DNA of 64,000 nt. Origin: Mycobacterium kyogaense (lineage in GTDB: Bacteria; Actinomycetota; Actinomycetes; Mycobacteriales; Mycobacteriaceae). The stretch's first letter is position 1, and each line of letters starts with the position of its first letter. The notes under the pieces are model-generated. The model was not told the origin of the DNA. It saw nothing but the letters and a program-made list of their open reading frames with translations, and did not search any database. Positions 1 through 10,044 of this stretch are shown here, one piece after another. Where the stretch lies: contig NZ_QJUA01000026.1 of the NCBI RefSeq assembly GCF_003254575.1, positions 18,072 to 82,071 on the forward strand, given 5' to 3'. The position numbers and the translations under genes were made by a program.

Positions 1-658
1 GCGGCAACCGGGACCCGTCGGCGAACACGATCTCGCTCAGTTCTCCTCCGTCGCTGCGCAATTCGGTGACCCGTCGCTGGTCGACCGTGATCTCGGCGGC
101 GGCCAGCACCCGGGCGTCCTCGGAGCCGAGATCCGATCGTCCGTCGGTCAGCAGCGTCACGTCATCAGTCCAGCCACGCAGCATCAACGCCATGTGCACG
201 CCCTGGGTGCCGGATGCCAGAGCCGCCAACGTCTTGTCGCGCATCTCCCAGCCGTGGCAGAACGGGCACTGGAACACCGAACGGCCCCAGAGCTCGTCGA
301 GGCCGGGCAGCGGCGGTGGACAGTAGACCATTCCCGACGCGAGCAAGACACGCTTCGCTGCGATCGTCGTGCCGTCGGCGAGGTCGAGCAGATAGCCGTT
401 GTCGACGGCGCGCCCCTGCGTCACTTCACCGCGGTGATACTCGACGCTGGGGTACGCGTCCAATTCCGCCCTGCCCGCCGCATACAGCTCATCCGGGGGG
501 CGTTGATCGAAGCCGAGCAGCCCACCGATGACCGCCGCCGCCCGATTGCTCGGATCGTCGGCGTCTATCACGATCGTCTTCCGTCGTGCGCGCCCGAGGA
601 CCAGCGCTCCGCTCAAGCCGGCCGCGCCGCCGCCGACGACCGCACATTCCCAATCCAC
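1..658 (-). CDS. Thioredoxin-reductase-like FAD/NAD(P) oxidoreductase (3' end cut by window)
   Basis: The reverse-strand reading frame is open to the left window edge. It begins VDWECAVVGGGAAGLSGALV, a Rossmann FAD-binding GxGxxG variant at residues 9-14, and carries a CPFCHGWE redox-type CxxC at about residues 131-134, as in low-molecular-weight thioredoxin reductase relatives. GTG at 658 is preferred because AGGGA lies just upstream; an in-frame ATG at 715 would add 19 residues. It follows the formate dehydrogenase NrfD gene by about 100 nt on the same strand and could belong to that operon. The substrate is unknown, and the C-terminal part is outside the window. Confidence 0.75.
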   Translation of the reverse strand, partial: MDWECAVVGGGAAGLSGALVLGRARRKTIVIDADDPSNRAAAVIGGLLGFDQRPPDELYAAGRAELDAYPSVEYHRGEVTQGRAVDNGYLLDLADGTTIAAKRVLLASGMVYCPPPLPGLDELWGRSVFQCPFCHGWEMRDKTLAALASGTQGVHMALMLRGWTDDVTLLTDGRSDLGSEDARVLAAAEITVDQRRVTELRSDGGELSEIVFADGSRLP

Positions 659-760
659 GGTTCCCTGATGCCCGCTCGTCGCGCGATTACGCCTCCCGCG
701 ACTGTGCGATGGCATCCGCGACACGCCGCGAAGGCCGTATCGCGAAGCACACTCGCGACG

Positions 761-1765
761 CTAGGCCTCTCGGCGCGCCAGCCGCTCCCGCTGCGGCACC
801 ACCACGTATTTGGGGTCCTCAGTCGACGCCACACCCGCCTCGAACACCCCGAAGCGTTGCAGGGCGCTGCCCACCAGAAGCGCTACGCCCGAGGCGGCCA
901 GGGCCCAGCGCCGCTGGCCGGAGACGACCGCGCCCACCGCACCGCCGACGGTGAGGATTTCCGACGCCTGACGCAGGCGATGCGGCCGGCCGGTGGTGTA
1001 CGCCTCCCCGACCAGCCCGAGTTTGCGCTCCATGGTGCGTGACGCGGCCACTTCCAACGCTGCCCCGGCGACAGCCATCCGCCGCGCGGGCCCGCTCTGC
1101 GACACCGGCGCGGCCAGCATGCCCAAGCCGGCTCCGCTGGCGGCCGCTGAGCCGGTGAACACGAACGGCAGGTACGGGTGTGCCTCATTCCACGCCGGAA
1201 CCGCTGTCTGCGACAACAGGACTGCCGTGTACGACGCCACCCCGGGGGCGACCGCGGCGGCTTCCAAGCCCGCGGGCCGCGCCGCCCACGTCAGCAGCCT
1301 GCCCAGCCGTGAGCGCCGTAACCGGGACGGCATCAGCTCGGCGGCGGCCGCGAGCCCCGCGCCCGGGCCGTAGGCGCCGAGGATCCAGGTACCCATGCTC
1401 ATCGGCGAGCTCGGCTTGGCGACCCGCAGCATGTGGTGGAACCGCTCAGGGCGGCCGAGATCCCCGATCAGGAAGTACATGCTCGCCAGCAGGCTCACCA
1501 GCGCCCCGAGGCGCGACACACGACGCAACTCGGTACGGCCCGTCAGGTCGGCTCCGGCGCCCAGCATCGCCGAGCCTGCCGAGAGTCCGCCGCTGAACAG
1601 GTACGCCGCGATCATCCAGTTCCACACCGGCGTCTTGAGGATCTGCCTGCCGTAGTACGAGCGGAACTCCGCCGGCGGTACCGCCATGTCCTCGCGTCCA
1701 CCCCGGCGGTGCCGCGTCTGCGCGTTGCGGTCCGACGCGTCTGCATCGCTGAGCTTTTCGCGCAT
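761..1765 (-). CDS. NrfD-family membrane subunit of formate dehydrogenase
   Basis: This 334-aa polytopic protein has many hydrophobic segments and the NrfD/PsrC-like start of the membrane part, TPVWNWMIAAYLFSGGLSAG, at about residues 45-64. Family members carry electrons between an iron-sulfur subunit and menaquinone. The ATG at 1765 shares one base with the stop of the upstream 4Fe-4S subunit (TGATG), so the two are translationally coupled. A longer upstream frame exists but runs inside the neighbour and is ignored. It stands where a cytochrome b (FdnI-type) subunit would sit in the E. coli enzyme, so quinone reduction would be haem-independent. No regulatory site is visible. Confidence 0.88.
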   Translation of the reverse strand: MREKLSDADASDRNAQTRHRRGGREDMAVPPAEFRSYYGRQILKTPVWNWMIAAYLFSGGLSAGSAMLGAGADLTGRTELRRVSRLGALVSLLASMYFLIGDLGRPERFHHMLRVAKPSSPMSMGTWILGAYGPGAGLAAAAELMPSRLRRSRLGRLLTWAARPAGLEAAAVAPGVASYTAVLLSQTAVPAWNEAHPYLPFVFTGSAAASGAGLGMLAAPVSQSGPARRMAVAGAALEVAASRTMERKLGLVGEAYTTGRPHRLRQASEILTVGGAVGAVVSGQRRWALAASGVALLVGSALQRFGVFEAGVASTEDPKYVVVPQRERLARREA

Positions 1766-2664
1766 CACGTTCGCTTCCCCACGAACGCCGACACCGCGAT
1801 GCCGACGAGCGCGGAAGCGGCCATACCCGCGTAGCGCCACATTGCCCCGGCGTCGCGCGTGGGCACCACCGGATCGGGCGGCAGCCCGTACACCTCCGGC
1901 TCGTCGAGCAGCAGGAAGAACGCCCCATCGCCACCCACGCCGTCGTCGGGTGATTCGCCGTAGAGCCGCGCTTCGGTCACGCCGCGCTCGTGCAGCGCAT
2001 CGAGGCGTTGCGCGGCACGCTCGCGCAGTTCGTCGAGCACACCGAACTGGATGGAGTCGGTCGGGCACGCCTTGGCGCAGGCCGGCTCGAGCCCGTCATG
2101 CAGGCGGTCGTAGCAGAGCGTGCACTTCCACGCCCTACCGTCACCTTCCCGTCGCTCGATCACGCCGTACGGGCAGCCGGAAACGCAGTAGCCGCAGCCG
2201 TTGCAGATATCCTGCTGCACAACGACGGTCGAGTACTCGGTGCGGAACAGCGCGCCGGTCGGGCAGACGTCCAGGCAGCCGGCGTGCGTGCAGTGCTTGC
2301 AGACGTCGGACGCCATCAACCACCGGAAGTCGGGCAGCTCCCCCACCATCTCGACAGCCTTCTGCGTCACCTCCGGCATGCCCAGATCGACCGGCGGCTT
2401 GCCCGGCTGCTCGATGAACGCCACGTGCCGCCACGAGTTGGCACCCAGATTCCCGGTGTTGTCGAACGACATGCCCAGCAGGTTGAACCCGTCGCCCTCA
2501 CCGGAGACGGGCACGTCGTTCCACTCCTTGCACGCCACCTCACAGGCCTTGCAGCCGATGCACACCGACGTGTCGGTGAAGAACCCGACCCGCGGCGGGT
2601 GCTCCTCGTAGCCCGCATCGGCCGCCGGGTCGGGCAGCGGGCCGTAGAAGCTATTGCCGCTCAT
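1765..2664 (-). CDS. Formate dehydrogenase iron-sulfur (beta) subunit
   Basis: This 299-aa ferredoxin-like electron-transfer subunit has four cysteine clusters: CIGCKACEVAC near residue 35, CKHCTHAGCLDVCP mid-protein, CNGCGYCVSGCP, and CTLCYDRLHDGLEPACAKACP. They are enough for four [4Fe-4S] centres, as in FdnH/FdoH. The C-terminus ends in one hydrophobic helix (MAASALVGIAVSAFVG), matching the membrane anchor of FdnH. The ATG at 2664 overlaps the fdhA stop by four bases (ATGA), so it is coupled to the catalytic subunit. It passes electrons from FdhA to the NrfD subunit. The longer frame starting near 2811 is rejected because its extra N-terminus lies inside fdhA and resembles nothing. Confidence 0.92.
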   Translation of the reverse strand: MSGNSFYGPLPDPAADAGYEEHPPRVGFFTDTSVCIGCKACEVACKEWNDVPVSGEGDGFNLLGMSFDNTGNLGANSWRHVAFIEQPGKPPVDLGMPEVTQKAVEMVGELPDFRWLMASDVCKHCTHAGCLDVCPTGALFRTEYSTVVVQQDICNGCGYCVSGCPYGVIERREGDGRAWKCTLCYDRLHDGLEPACAKACPTDSIQFGVLDELRERAAQRLDALHERGVTEARLYGESPDDGVGGDGAFFLLLDEPEVYGLPPDPVVPTRDAGAMWRYAGMAASALVGIAVSAFVGKRT

Positions 2665-5600
2665 GGGGTTTCCTCCGTGTGGTCGGGCGATACCCGCGTG
2701 GTGTCCAGATCGGTACCGGTGGCCTTGGTGATCCCGGCCCGTTCCCGGTAGGCCGCCAGATACTCCAGCAGCGCGGGACCGCGCGGTCGCCGCCCCGGTT
2801 GGATGTCGCATGTGGCGACCTTGCTCTCCTGGATGAAGACGTTGGGATCAGCGACCACACCCAACAGGTCGTTGACCACGTCACCGTCGATCAGCCCGGA
2901 GCCGCCCCAGTGGTAGGGCATCCAGACCTGATGCACCACATGGTTGTCCACGCGCAGCGGTCGCATGCGTTCGGTGACGAACACCCGGGCGTCAACGGCG
3001 GCGCGACTGGTCACCACATGTGCCCAGTCCATGTGCGCCAGCCCGCGTTCGGCCGCCAGCGCCGCCGAGACTTCGACGAACAGCGCGGGCTGCAGCTCTG
3101 CCAGATACGGGAGTTGCCGGCTCATGCCGCCCGCGGTGTGGTGTTCGGTCAGCCGCGCCGCGGTGAACACGAACGGGAACACCTCACCGTGTGCGTCGGG
3201 CCACGACGGGTTCGACGGATTGTCCTCGCGCCCATAGATTTTGCGCGCCGGGTTGCCCTGCTGCAGATACAGCGGGTTGCGCACCGGCGATTCGTGCGGC
3301 TCGTAGTGGGTCGGCAGCGGCCCGTCCAGCACACCATTGGGCGCGAACAGCCAGCCCTTGCCGTCGGCCTGCATGACGAACGGGTCGTCACCGCGCAGCG
3401 CCTCGACGCCCACGGCCCCGTCAGCAGGTCGGTAGTCCGGCGGCTTGGTCTTCTCGAAATCCGGTGTGTCGTAACCGGTCCACTCGCCGGCAGAGGCGTC
3501 CCACCAGACCAGCTTCTTGCGCTCGCTCCATGGCTTGCCGGCCGGATCGGCCGACGCCCGGTTGTACAGCACCCGCCGATTCAACGGCCATGTCCAGCCC
3601 CACTCGTTGTCGTAGGGGCCCTGCTCGGTGTGCGGCTTGCGCCGGGCGGCCTGGTTCACCTCGTCGGCGTACACGCCGCTGTAGATCCAGCAGCCGCACA
3701 TCGTCGAGCCGTCGGCCTTCAGCTCGGTGTAGCCGCTGACGGCGCGGTCGGTGGCAAGCTCGACACCGCTGATGCGACGCAGCACGTCCGCACCGGAGGG
3801 TTCGTCGCCCTCCATCTGGTAGTCCCATGACAGATCGAGTAGCGGCCGATCGCGCTCATCGGTTGAGCCGGAGAGCTTTTCGCGCAGGATACGGCCGAGG
3901 TGGTAGAAGAACCACAGCTCTGAGCGCGCGTCGCCCGGCGGCTCCACCGCCTTCTCGCGCCACTGCAGCATGCGTTGGGTCTGGGTGAAGGTGCCGGCCT
4001 TCTCGACGTGCGACGCCGCCGGGAACAGGAACACCTCGGTGCGGCACGTCTCGGGGCTGATCTCGCCGGTCTCGATCTCCGGCCCGTCTCTCCAGAACGT
4101 CGCACTCTCGATCTCGACGAGGTCGCGCACCACCAGCCAGTCCAGGTTCGCCATGCCGAGGCGTTGCAGCTTGCCGTGCGCGGAGCCGACGGCGGGGTTC
4201 TGCCCGAGCAAAAAATAGCCGAACACCTTGCCGTCCACCATGTCCATCACGGTCCGGTAGGTGCCGTGGTCGCCGTTGATGCGCGGCATGTAGTCGAAGC
4301 AGAAGTCGTTCTCCGGCGTTGCCGCGTCGCCCCAGTACTCCTTCAATAGCGACACCATGTAGGAATCGGCGTTGTGCCAGAAGCCTTTCTGGTTGCGGCT
4401 GGTGATCGCGTCGATGTAGTCGGCCAGTGTCTCCTGTCCGGCTCGCGGCATCGCGAGGTAGCCCGGCAGCAGGTTGAACAGCGTCGGCACATCGGTGGAG
4501 CCCTGGATGCTGGCGTGCCCTCGTAAGGCGAACACTCCCCCGCCGGGCCTGCCGATGTTACCCAGCAACAGCTGGATGATCGCTCCGGCGCGAATGTACT
4601 GCGCGCCCAACGTGTGTTGGGTCCAGCCCACGCTGTAGACCAGTGCAGCGGTCTTCTCGCGACCCGACGCCGACGTCCACTGGCGGGCGACGTCGAGGAA
4701 CTGCGCGGCCGGCACGCCGCACACCCGCTCGACCATCTCGGGGGTGTAGCGCGCGTAGTGCCGCTTGAGGATCTGGTAGACGCAGCGCGGGTCCTGCAAT
4801 GTCGGGTCGCTGGGGATGTCGGCGGCGCCCTGTATCGGTGCCCCACCGGAGCCCTGCTGATCCGGCGCGGCACTCTCCTTGGCGCCCGAGCCGCCGCCTT
4901 CGGCGTCGGTGTTCTGGTACTGCCATGTCTCCGGGTCGTAGGACGCGGTCGCCTCGTCGTATCCGGAGAACAGCCCGTCGAGATCCTCCGCGTCTTGGTA
5001 GCCCTCGTCGACGAGGAACGACGCATTGGTGTACGCGGTGACGTACTCCCGGAAGTCGAGCTCGTTGGACAGGATGTAGTTGATCACCCCGCCGAGGAAC
5101 GCGATGTCACTGCCCGCGCGCAGCGGCACGTGCCGGTCGGCCAACGCGCTGGTGCGGGTGAACCGTGGGTCGATGTGGACGACCTGCGTGCCGCGCGACT
5201 TCGCCTCCATCACCCACTGGAAGCCGACGGGATGCGCCTCGGCCATGTTCGAGCCCATGATGACGATGAAGTCGGAATTGGCGAGATCCTGCTGGTAGTC
5301 CGTCGCCCCGCCGCGACCGAAGGAGGCCCCCAGACCGGGAACCGTGGCGCTGTGTCAAATACGCGCCTGGTTCTCGATCTGTAGGGCGCCGAGCGCGGTG
5401 AACAGCTTCTTGATCAGGTAGTTCTCTTCGTTGTCGAGCGTGGCGCCGCCGAGGCTGGCCAGCCCCATCGTGCGGCGCAGCGTGTTGCGGTCGGAGTCGA
5501 ACTGCTGCCAGCCCTTCTCCCGGGCGTCGAGCACCCGGTCGGCGACCATGTTCATCGCGGTCTCGAGGTCGAGGTCCTGCCATTCGGTCGCGTACGGCGC

Positions 5601-5924
5601 GCGGTAGCGGATCTTGGTCAGTCGCTGCGGCCCGGTCACCAGTTGCTTGCTGGCCGAGCCTTTCGGGCACAGCCGGCCGCGCGAGATCGGGCTGTCGGGG
5701 TTGCCCTCGATCTGGACGACTTTCTCGTCTTTGACGTACACCTTCTGCGCGCAGCCGACAGCGCAGAACGGACACACCGAGTGCGCGACGTGGTCGGCTT
5801 CGGCGGTCCGCGGGGTCAGCGTCAACGAGCGCCGCGACTGGGCGGCGTGGCCGCGGCCGAGCTTGTCGTCGCCGGTGAGTTGCCTATACACAGGCCAGGA
5901 TTCGAACAGCTTCTTGAAATCCAC
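2661..5924 (-). CDS. fdhA: Selenocysteine-containing formate dehydrogenase catalytic subunit (TGA 5355-5357 = Sec)
   Basis: This molybdopterin oxidoreductase oxidises formate to CO2. The GTG start at 5924 has GGAGG six bases upstream. The N-terminal [4Fe-4S] motif is CPFCAVGC with a later CPKG (residues about 51-86). The frame meets TGA at codon 190 in the context ENQARI-U-HSATVPGL and continues as GASFGRGG and MGSNMAEAHPVGFQW, matching FdnG/FdoG around their catalytic Sec. Read through, the product is 1087 aa, close to the family length. A SECIS hairpin follows the TGA, and selA, selB, selC and selD lie within 7 kb. No twin-arginine signal is visible. An automated caller would split this into two ORFs or call it a pseudogene. 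Confidence 0.95.
5325..5357 (-). promoter_or_regulatory. SECIS element of fdhA (in-frame TGA plus hairpin)
   Basis: On the minus strand the TGA (5357-5355) is followed by a stem GGTTCCC (5343-5337), loop GGTCT (5336-5332) and stem GGGGGCC (5331-5325). That gives seven pairs, including two G-U. The loop starts at nucleotide 22 counted from the T of TGA, the same spacing and loop sequence I recall for the E. coli fdhF SECIS. It should bind the SelB winged-helix domain and direct Sec insertion. Confidence 0.88.
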
Positions 5925-6040
5925 CCACCGCCTCCTTCGCCCGCGCCACCACCGATCCAACCGCCGCCGTCGAGCGTTGGCAAGCGGGGGCTACCCGGTG
6001 AACCGCAGGTTAACCTTGGAACCTCCTGTACAAAGGGTGC

Positions 6041-7072
6041 ATGCTCGAGATCAGCCTTCTGACCTGGGGGGTGACGATCGGTCTGATCGTCACCCTGCTC
6101 GCCGTCGACTTGATCCTGGCCGCGGTCCGCCCCCACCGCGTCGGATTCAAAGAAGCCACCGCGTGGTCGGTCTTCTACATCGCCGTCGCCATCGGGTTCG
6201 GGGTGTGGTTCATGGCGACTTACGGCACCGACTTCGGCACGCAGTACTTCGCCGGCTACATCGTCGAGAAGAGCCTGTCGGTCGACAACCTCTTCGTGTT
6301 CGTGATCATCATGGCGACGTTCGCGGTGCCCGAGGAGCATCAGCACAAGGTGTTGACGTTCGGCATCATCCTGGCGCTGATCATGCGTGCGATCTTCATC
6401 GCGGTCGGCGCGACGCTGCTGTCGCTGTTCTCGTTCATGTTCCTGATCTTCGGCATCCTGCTGATCCTCACGGCGGTGCAGCTCTTCCGGCACCGCGACG
6501 AGGACCCCGACGTCGAGAACAACATCATGATCAAGGCGACGCGCAAGCTGCTGCCGATCAGCGACGACTACGACGGCGGCAAGCTGCTGACCCGCAGCCA
6601 GGGCCGCAAGATGGCCACCCCGCTGCTCGCGGTGCTGATCGCGATCGGCAGCGTGGATCTGCTGTTCGCGCTGGACTCGATTCCCGCGGTGTTCGGTGTC
6701 ACGTCAGAGCCGTTCATCGTGTTCGCCGCGAACGCGTTCGCGCTGCTCGGTCTGCGCGCACTGTTCTTCTTGGTCAAGGGTCTGCTGGATCGCCTGGTGT
6801 ACCTGTCGACGGGTCTGTCGATCATCCTGGCGTTCATCGGCGTGAAGCTGGTGCTGCACTGGGGCCACGTCGACATCAACCCGAACATCCCCGAGGTGAA
6901 CACCTATCTGAGCCTGGTGGTGATCATCGCGATCCTGGCCATCACCACCATCGCCAGCCTGGCCAAGACCCGCAAGGATCCGAGCGCCAAGGCCCACCCG
7001 GGTTCGCTGCGGGCGACGCACAAGAACGTCACGGAGTCAGAAGGCGCGTCCCGTCGGGACGGCGTCGGGTGA
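6041..7072 (+). CDS. TerC/Alx-family integral membrane protein
   Basis: This 343-aa polytopic protein is of the TerC family, which is linked to manganese export or metal loading of secreted enzymes. Visible family signatures are SVDNLFVFVIIM at about residues 79-90 and the second-half counterpart SVDLLFALDSIPAVFG at about residues 204-219, both with the conserved acidic residues inside membrane helices. AAAGGG lies just before the ATG at 6041. It is divergent from fdhA across about 115 nt, and its 3' end overlaps the convergent selB 3' end by 44 nt. No yybP-ykoY riboswitch-like structure is apparent in the short leader. The substrate is inferred from the family only. Confidence 0.9.
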   Translation: MLEISLLTWGVTIGLIVTLLAVDLILAAVRPHRVGFKEATAWSVFYIAVAIGFGVWFMATYGTDFGTQYFAGYIVEKSLSVDNLFVFVIIMATFAVPEEHQHKVLTFGIILALIMRAIFIAVGATLLSLFSFMFLIFGILLILTAVQLFRHRDEDPDVENNIMIKATRKLLPISDDYDGGKLLTRSQGRKMATPLLAVLIAIGSVDLLFALDSIPAVFGVTSEPFIVFAANAFALLGLRALFFLVKGLLDRLVYLSTGLSIILAFIGVKLVLHWGHVDINPNIPEVNTYLSLVVIIAILAITTIASLAKTRKDPSAKAHPGSLRATHKNVTESEGASRRDGVG

Positions 7073-8711
7073 CCCCGCGCGCGTCGAGCGCCTCGAGCAA
7101 GGGGACGGCGACGCGCCGGGTGGTGTCCAAAGCACGTTTGGCGTCGGCGACGGTGAACGGCTGCGGTACACCGGCCAGGACCTCGGCCGCGCGCTGATAG
7201 GCCTGCGGGCCGAGCACCACGCCGTCTGCGATCTTGACCAGCCGGCCTGCCCGCACCGCGGCCGCCAGCTCCTTGGGTCCGAGGCGCAGTTCGGCGAGCT
7301 CGTCGGCGTCCGGCGCGCGGAACGGCTCGGCGGTCAGCCACTCCTCGAGCGTGCACACGGCTTTCTCCACGCGGTCGGGCAGCGCGGCGCCGGGCGTGCG
7401 GATCCGCCCGTCGGCGACGTCGAGCCCCGTCCCTGCAGCCAACGCGGTCACGAGCTCGATGGCGGGCAGCTCGAGGTCGCGCCGCAGTTCCTCGGTCGGC
7501 ATGCCGGCGGCGATGTCATGCGTGGCTGACCAGCGCGCCACCGCGCTCACCAGCTGCTCACGCTGATCCGCCCACCATCTCCCGTCGACCACCCACTCCC
7601 CCACGCGCTCGCCTTCAGGCTCGAAACCCATGGCCCGCAGATCTTTTTCGCGTGCGCACACCGGCGGAGAGACGCGCCCGGTGGCGAGTTCGGCGCCCCG
7701 GGCGCGGGCGTCGCCGCGGCGGCGCAACGCCGGTGGTGCGACGTCGAGCACCTCGACCCCTGCGGCGATGCGGTGTTCACCGGGGTCGCGCAGCAGCCCG
7801 ATGTCGCCGATGCGCAGAGGCAGCGGATGTGGCAGTCGCAGCCGGGCCCCGTGGTCACCCAGCGGTCGCACGTGCACGGGCATCGAGGCGGAGCCGATGT
7901 GGAGCACCAGCTGCTGCTGCAGTTTCCCGGCTGCACGCAGCGCGACGTCGATCTCACGAGTGTCGCGCCAGGCGTCCGGAGTGCAGAGGGTGTCGCCGCG
8001 CGTGACGCTGTGGTGGTCGACGCCGCGCAGGTTGACCGCCACGCGGGCCACCGCGGCGACCTCGGACCGGTCTCGGCCCAGGGACTGCACGCCGCGCACG
8101 GTGACGCGGCGGCCGTTGTGCACCAGGTCGTCCCCGACGCGGATCGTGCCCGCGGCCAACGTGCCCGTGACGACGGTGCCGGCCCCGCGCACCGTGAACG
8201 ACCGGTCCACCCACAGCCGCACGTCGGCGTCGATGTCCGGCGCCGGTAGCCGATCCGTCAGCGTCACGAGTTCTCTTCGCACCGAATCGATCTCGGCGCC
8301 GAGCACGATCGTCGCGGCGGGAAGCTGCTGTCGCACTTGGTCGATGGCAGAGGCCGGATCGGCGAGGTCGGCCTTGCTGATCACGACCAGCAGGTGCTGC
8401 ACGCCGAGGGCGCGCAGCGCGGCGGCATGCTCGTCGGACTGTGGCATCCAGCCCTCGGTGGCAGCGACGACGAACACGATGGCGGGGACGGGTCCGACGC
8501 CGGCGAGCATGTTCCCGACGAAGCGTTCGTGGCCGGGGACGTCGACGAATGCGATCTCGCGGCCGTCGATGTCGGCCCACGCGAAGCCGAGGTCGATGGT
8601 CAGGCCGCGGCGCTGTTCCTCGGCGAGCCGGTCGGGCCACATGCCCGTGAGTCGTTCCACGAGAGTCGATTTGCCGTGGTCGACGTGTCCCGCGGTCGCT
8701 ATGACGAACAC
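7029..8711 (-). CDS. selB: Selenocysteine-specific elongation factor SelB
   Basis: This 560-aa EF-Tu-like GTPase delivers Sec-tRNA-Sec to the ribosome at SECIS-marked UGA codons. G1 GHVDHGKST is at residues 8-16, G2 is RGLTIDLGF, G3 DVPGHERF, and G4 reads SKAD, as SelB proteins often deviate from NKxD. beta-barrel domains follow, and the C-terminal third (from about residue 360) corresponds to the winged-helix RNA-binding region. The GTG start at 8711 overlaps the selA 3' end by 13 nt, so the two are coupled. The length is slightly below E. coli SelB (614). Its client fdhA is the next minus-strand operon. Confidence 0.95.
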   Translation of the reverse strand: MFVIATAGHVDHGKSTLVERLTGMWPDRLAEEQRRGLTIDLGFAWADIDGREIAFVDVPGHERFVGNMLAGVGPVPAIVFVVAATEGWMPQSDEHAAALRALGVQHLLVVISKADLADPASAIDQVRQQLPAATIVLGAEIDSVRRELVTLTDRLPAPDIDADVRLWVDRSFTVRGAGTVVTGTLAAGTIRVGDDLVHNGRRVTVRGVQSLGRDRSEVAAVARVAVNLRGVDHHSVTRGDTLCTPDAWRDTREIDVALRAAGKLQQQLVLHIGSASMPVHVRPLGDHGARLRLPHPLPLRIGDIGLLRDPGEHRIAAGVEVLDVAPPALRRRGDARARGAELATGRVSPPVCAREKDLRAMGFEPEGERVGEWVVDGRWWADQREQLVSAVARWSATHDIAAGMPTEELRRDLELPAIELVTALAAGTGLDVADGRIRTPGAALPDRVEKAVCTLEEWLTAEPFRAPDADELAELRLGPKELAAAVRAGRLVKIADGVVLGPQAYQRAAEVLAGVPQPFTVADAKRALDTTRRVAVPLLEALDARGVTRRRPDGTRLLTP

Positions 8712-9979
8712 GCCCGGACCGCTCTCAGCAGCGCCTCATCGTCTTCAGGCGCAACCGTGCGCAGGTCGAGCAGGCAGCGGCCGTCCTCGATACGGCCGAC
8801 CACCGCGCGCTCGCCGGTTCTCAACGCCACCGCGTACTGCTCGGGGAGAGCGATTGCAGCACTGGGTAATTCGACGTCCGGCGCGCCGCCGCCGCCCACC
8901 GCGGACACGCAGTCGACGACCTCCGCGCCGGGCAGCTGAGCCGCCAGCATCGAAGCCCGGGCTCGTAGCTCGGCCACCTCGGCACTGAGCGCCTGCGCGA
9001 CGGGCGTGGGCGGCCCGACGAGCGTGGCCTCCAGCGCGGCCAGCGTCAGCTTGTCCACGCGCAGCGCACGGGCTGCGGGGTGGCGGCGCAGCCGCTCGAT
9101 CAACTCGGAGCCACCGAACAGCAGCCCGGCCTGCGGCCCGCCGAGCAGTTTGTCGCCGCTGGCGGTCACCAGGTCTGCGCCGTGACGCAGCACGGTCGCG
9201 GCGTCGGGTTCGTCGGGCAGCAGCGGATGCGGGCTCAGCAGGCCCGAACCGATGTCGACCACCAGCGGGGAGTCGAGGGTGGCGAGCTCGCGCACCGAGA
9301 CCGTCGAGGTGAAGCCGCTGACGTGGTAGTTGGACGGGTGCACTTTGAGGATGAAGCCGGTGTCGGGGCCGATCGCATCGGCGTAGTCGCGCAGGTGGGT
9401 GCGGTTGGTGGTGCCGACCTCGCGGATGCGGGCGCCGGTGGACGTCATGAGCTCGGGCAGCCGGAAGCCGTCGCCGATCTCGATCAGTTCTCCGCGGCTG
9501 ACGATCATCTCCCTGCCGGGGGCGAGCGTCATCGCCGTCAGCAGCAGCGCGGCGGCGTTGTTGTTGACGACGTGCACGGCCTCGGCGGCGGGGACCGCGG
9601 CGGCCAATGCGGCCAGGGCACCCCTGCCGCGGCGGGCGCGCCGGCCGGTCGCGAGGTCGAACTCGACGTCGGTGGCGCCGCTGGCGGTGGTCACGGCGTC
9701 GATCGCAGCCTGCGACAGCGGGGCGCGGCCCAGGTTGGTGTGCACGACCACGCCGGTCGCGTTGATGACAGGCCGCAACGTGGCCGCGCTCGACGGCAGC
9801 GACGCGACGGCGTGGTCGGCGACCTGCTCGGGGTCGATCTCCCCGGCGCGGGCGCGCTGCTGCGCCTCGACGACCACGCTCTTGACGAGCACGCGACCCA
9901 AAGTCTGGGCCGCCGCGACCAGTCGCGGGTCGGCGAGCACGGCGTCGGTGCGCGGCACCCGCCGGCGCGGGTCACTCAT
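8699..9979 (-). CDS. selA: L-seryl-tRNA(Sec) selenium transferase SelA
   Basis: This 426-aa PLP enzyme of fold type I converts Ser-tRNA-Sec to Sec-tRNA-Sec using selenophosphate. The family region INATGVVVHTNLGRAPLS (residues about 72-89) and the PLP-lysine motif SGDKLLGGPQAG (Lys about 277) are intact, as are VNNNAAALLL and KVHPSNYHVSGF. The ATG at 9979 lies 66 nt downstream of the tRNA-Sec gene on the same strand, so selC-selA-selB is probably one transcript. The length is somewhat under E. coli SelA (463), mainly at the N-terminus. Nothing indicates decay. Confidence 0.95.
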   Translation of the reverse strand: MSDPRRRVPRTDAVLADPRLVAAAQTLGRVLVKSVVVEAQQRARAGEIDPEQVADHAVASLPSSAATLRPVINATGVVVHTNLGRAPLSQAAIDAVTTASGATDVEFDLATGRRARRGRGALAALAAAVPAAEAVHVVNNNAAALLLTAMTLAPGREMIVSRGELIEIGDGFRLPELMTSTGARIREVGTTNRTHLRDYADAIGPDTGFILKVHPSNYHVSGFTSTVSVRELATLDSPLVVDIGSGLLSPHPLLPDEPDAATVLRHGADLVTASGDKLLGGPQAGLLFGGSELIERLRRHPAARALRVDKLTLAALEATLVGPPTPVAQALSAEVAELRARASMLAAQLPGAEVVDCVSAVGGGGAPDVELPSAAIALPEQYAVALRTGERAVVGRIEDGRCLLDLRTVAPEDDEALLRAVRACSS

Positions 9980-10044
9980 GGCAGCGATTTCGGCGTGGTT
10001 GTCTGCGCTCAGCGACGACGAACACGCCGAAATCGCACGGGAAA

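Noticed and set aside
5355..5357. Nonsense mutation splitting formate dehydrogenase
   Set aside because: Context ENQARI-TGA-H, the SECIS hairpin and nearby selABCD show it is a selenocysteine codon.
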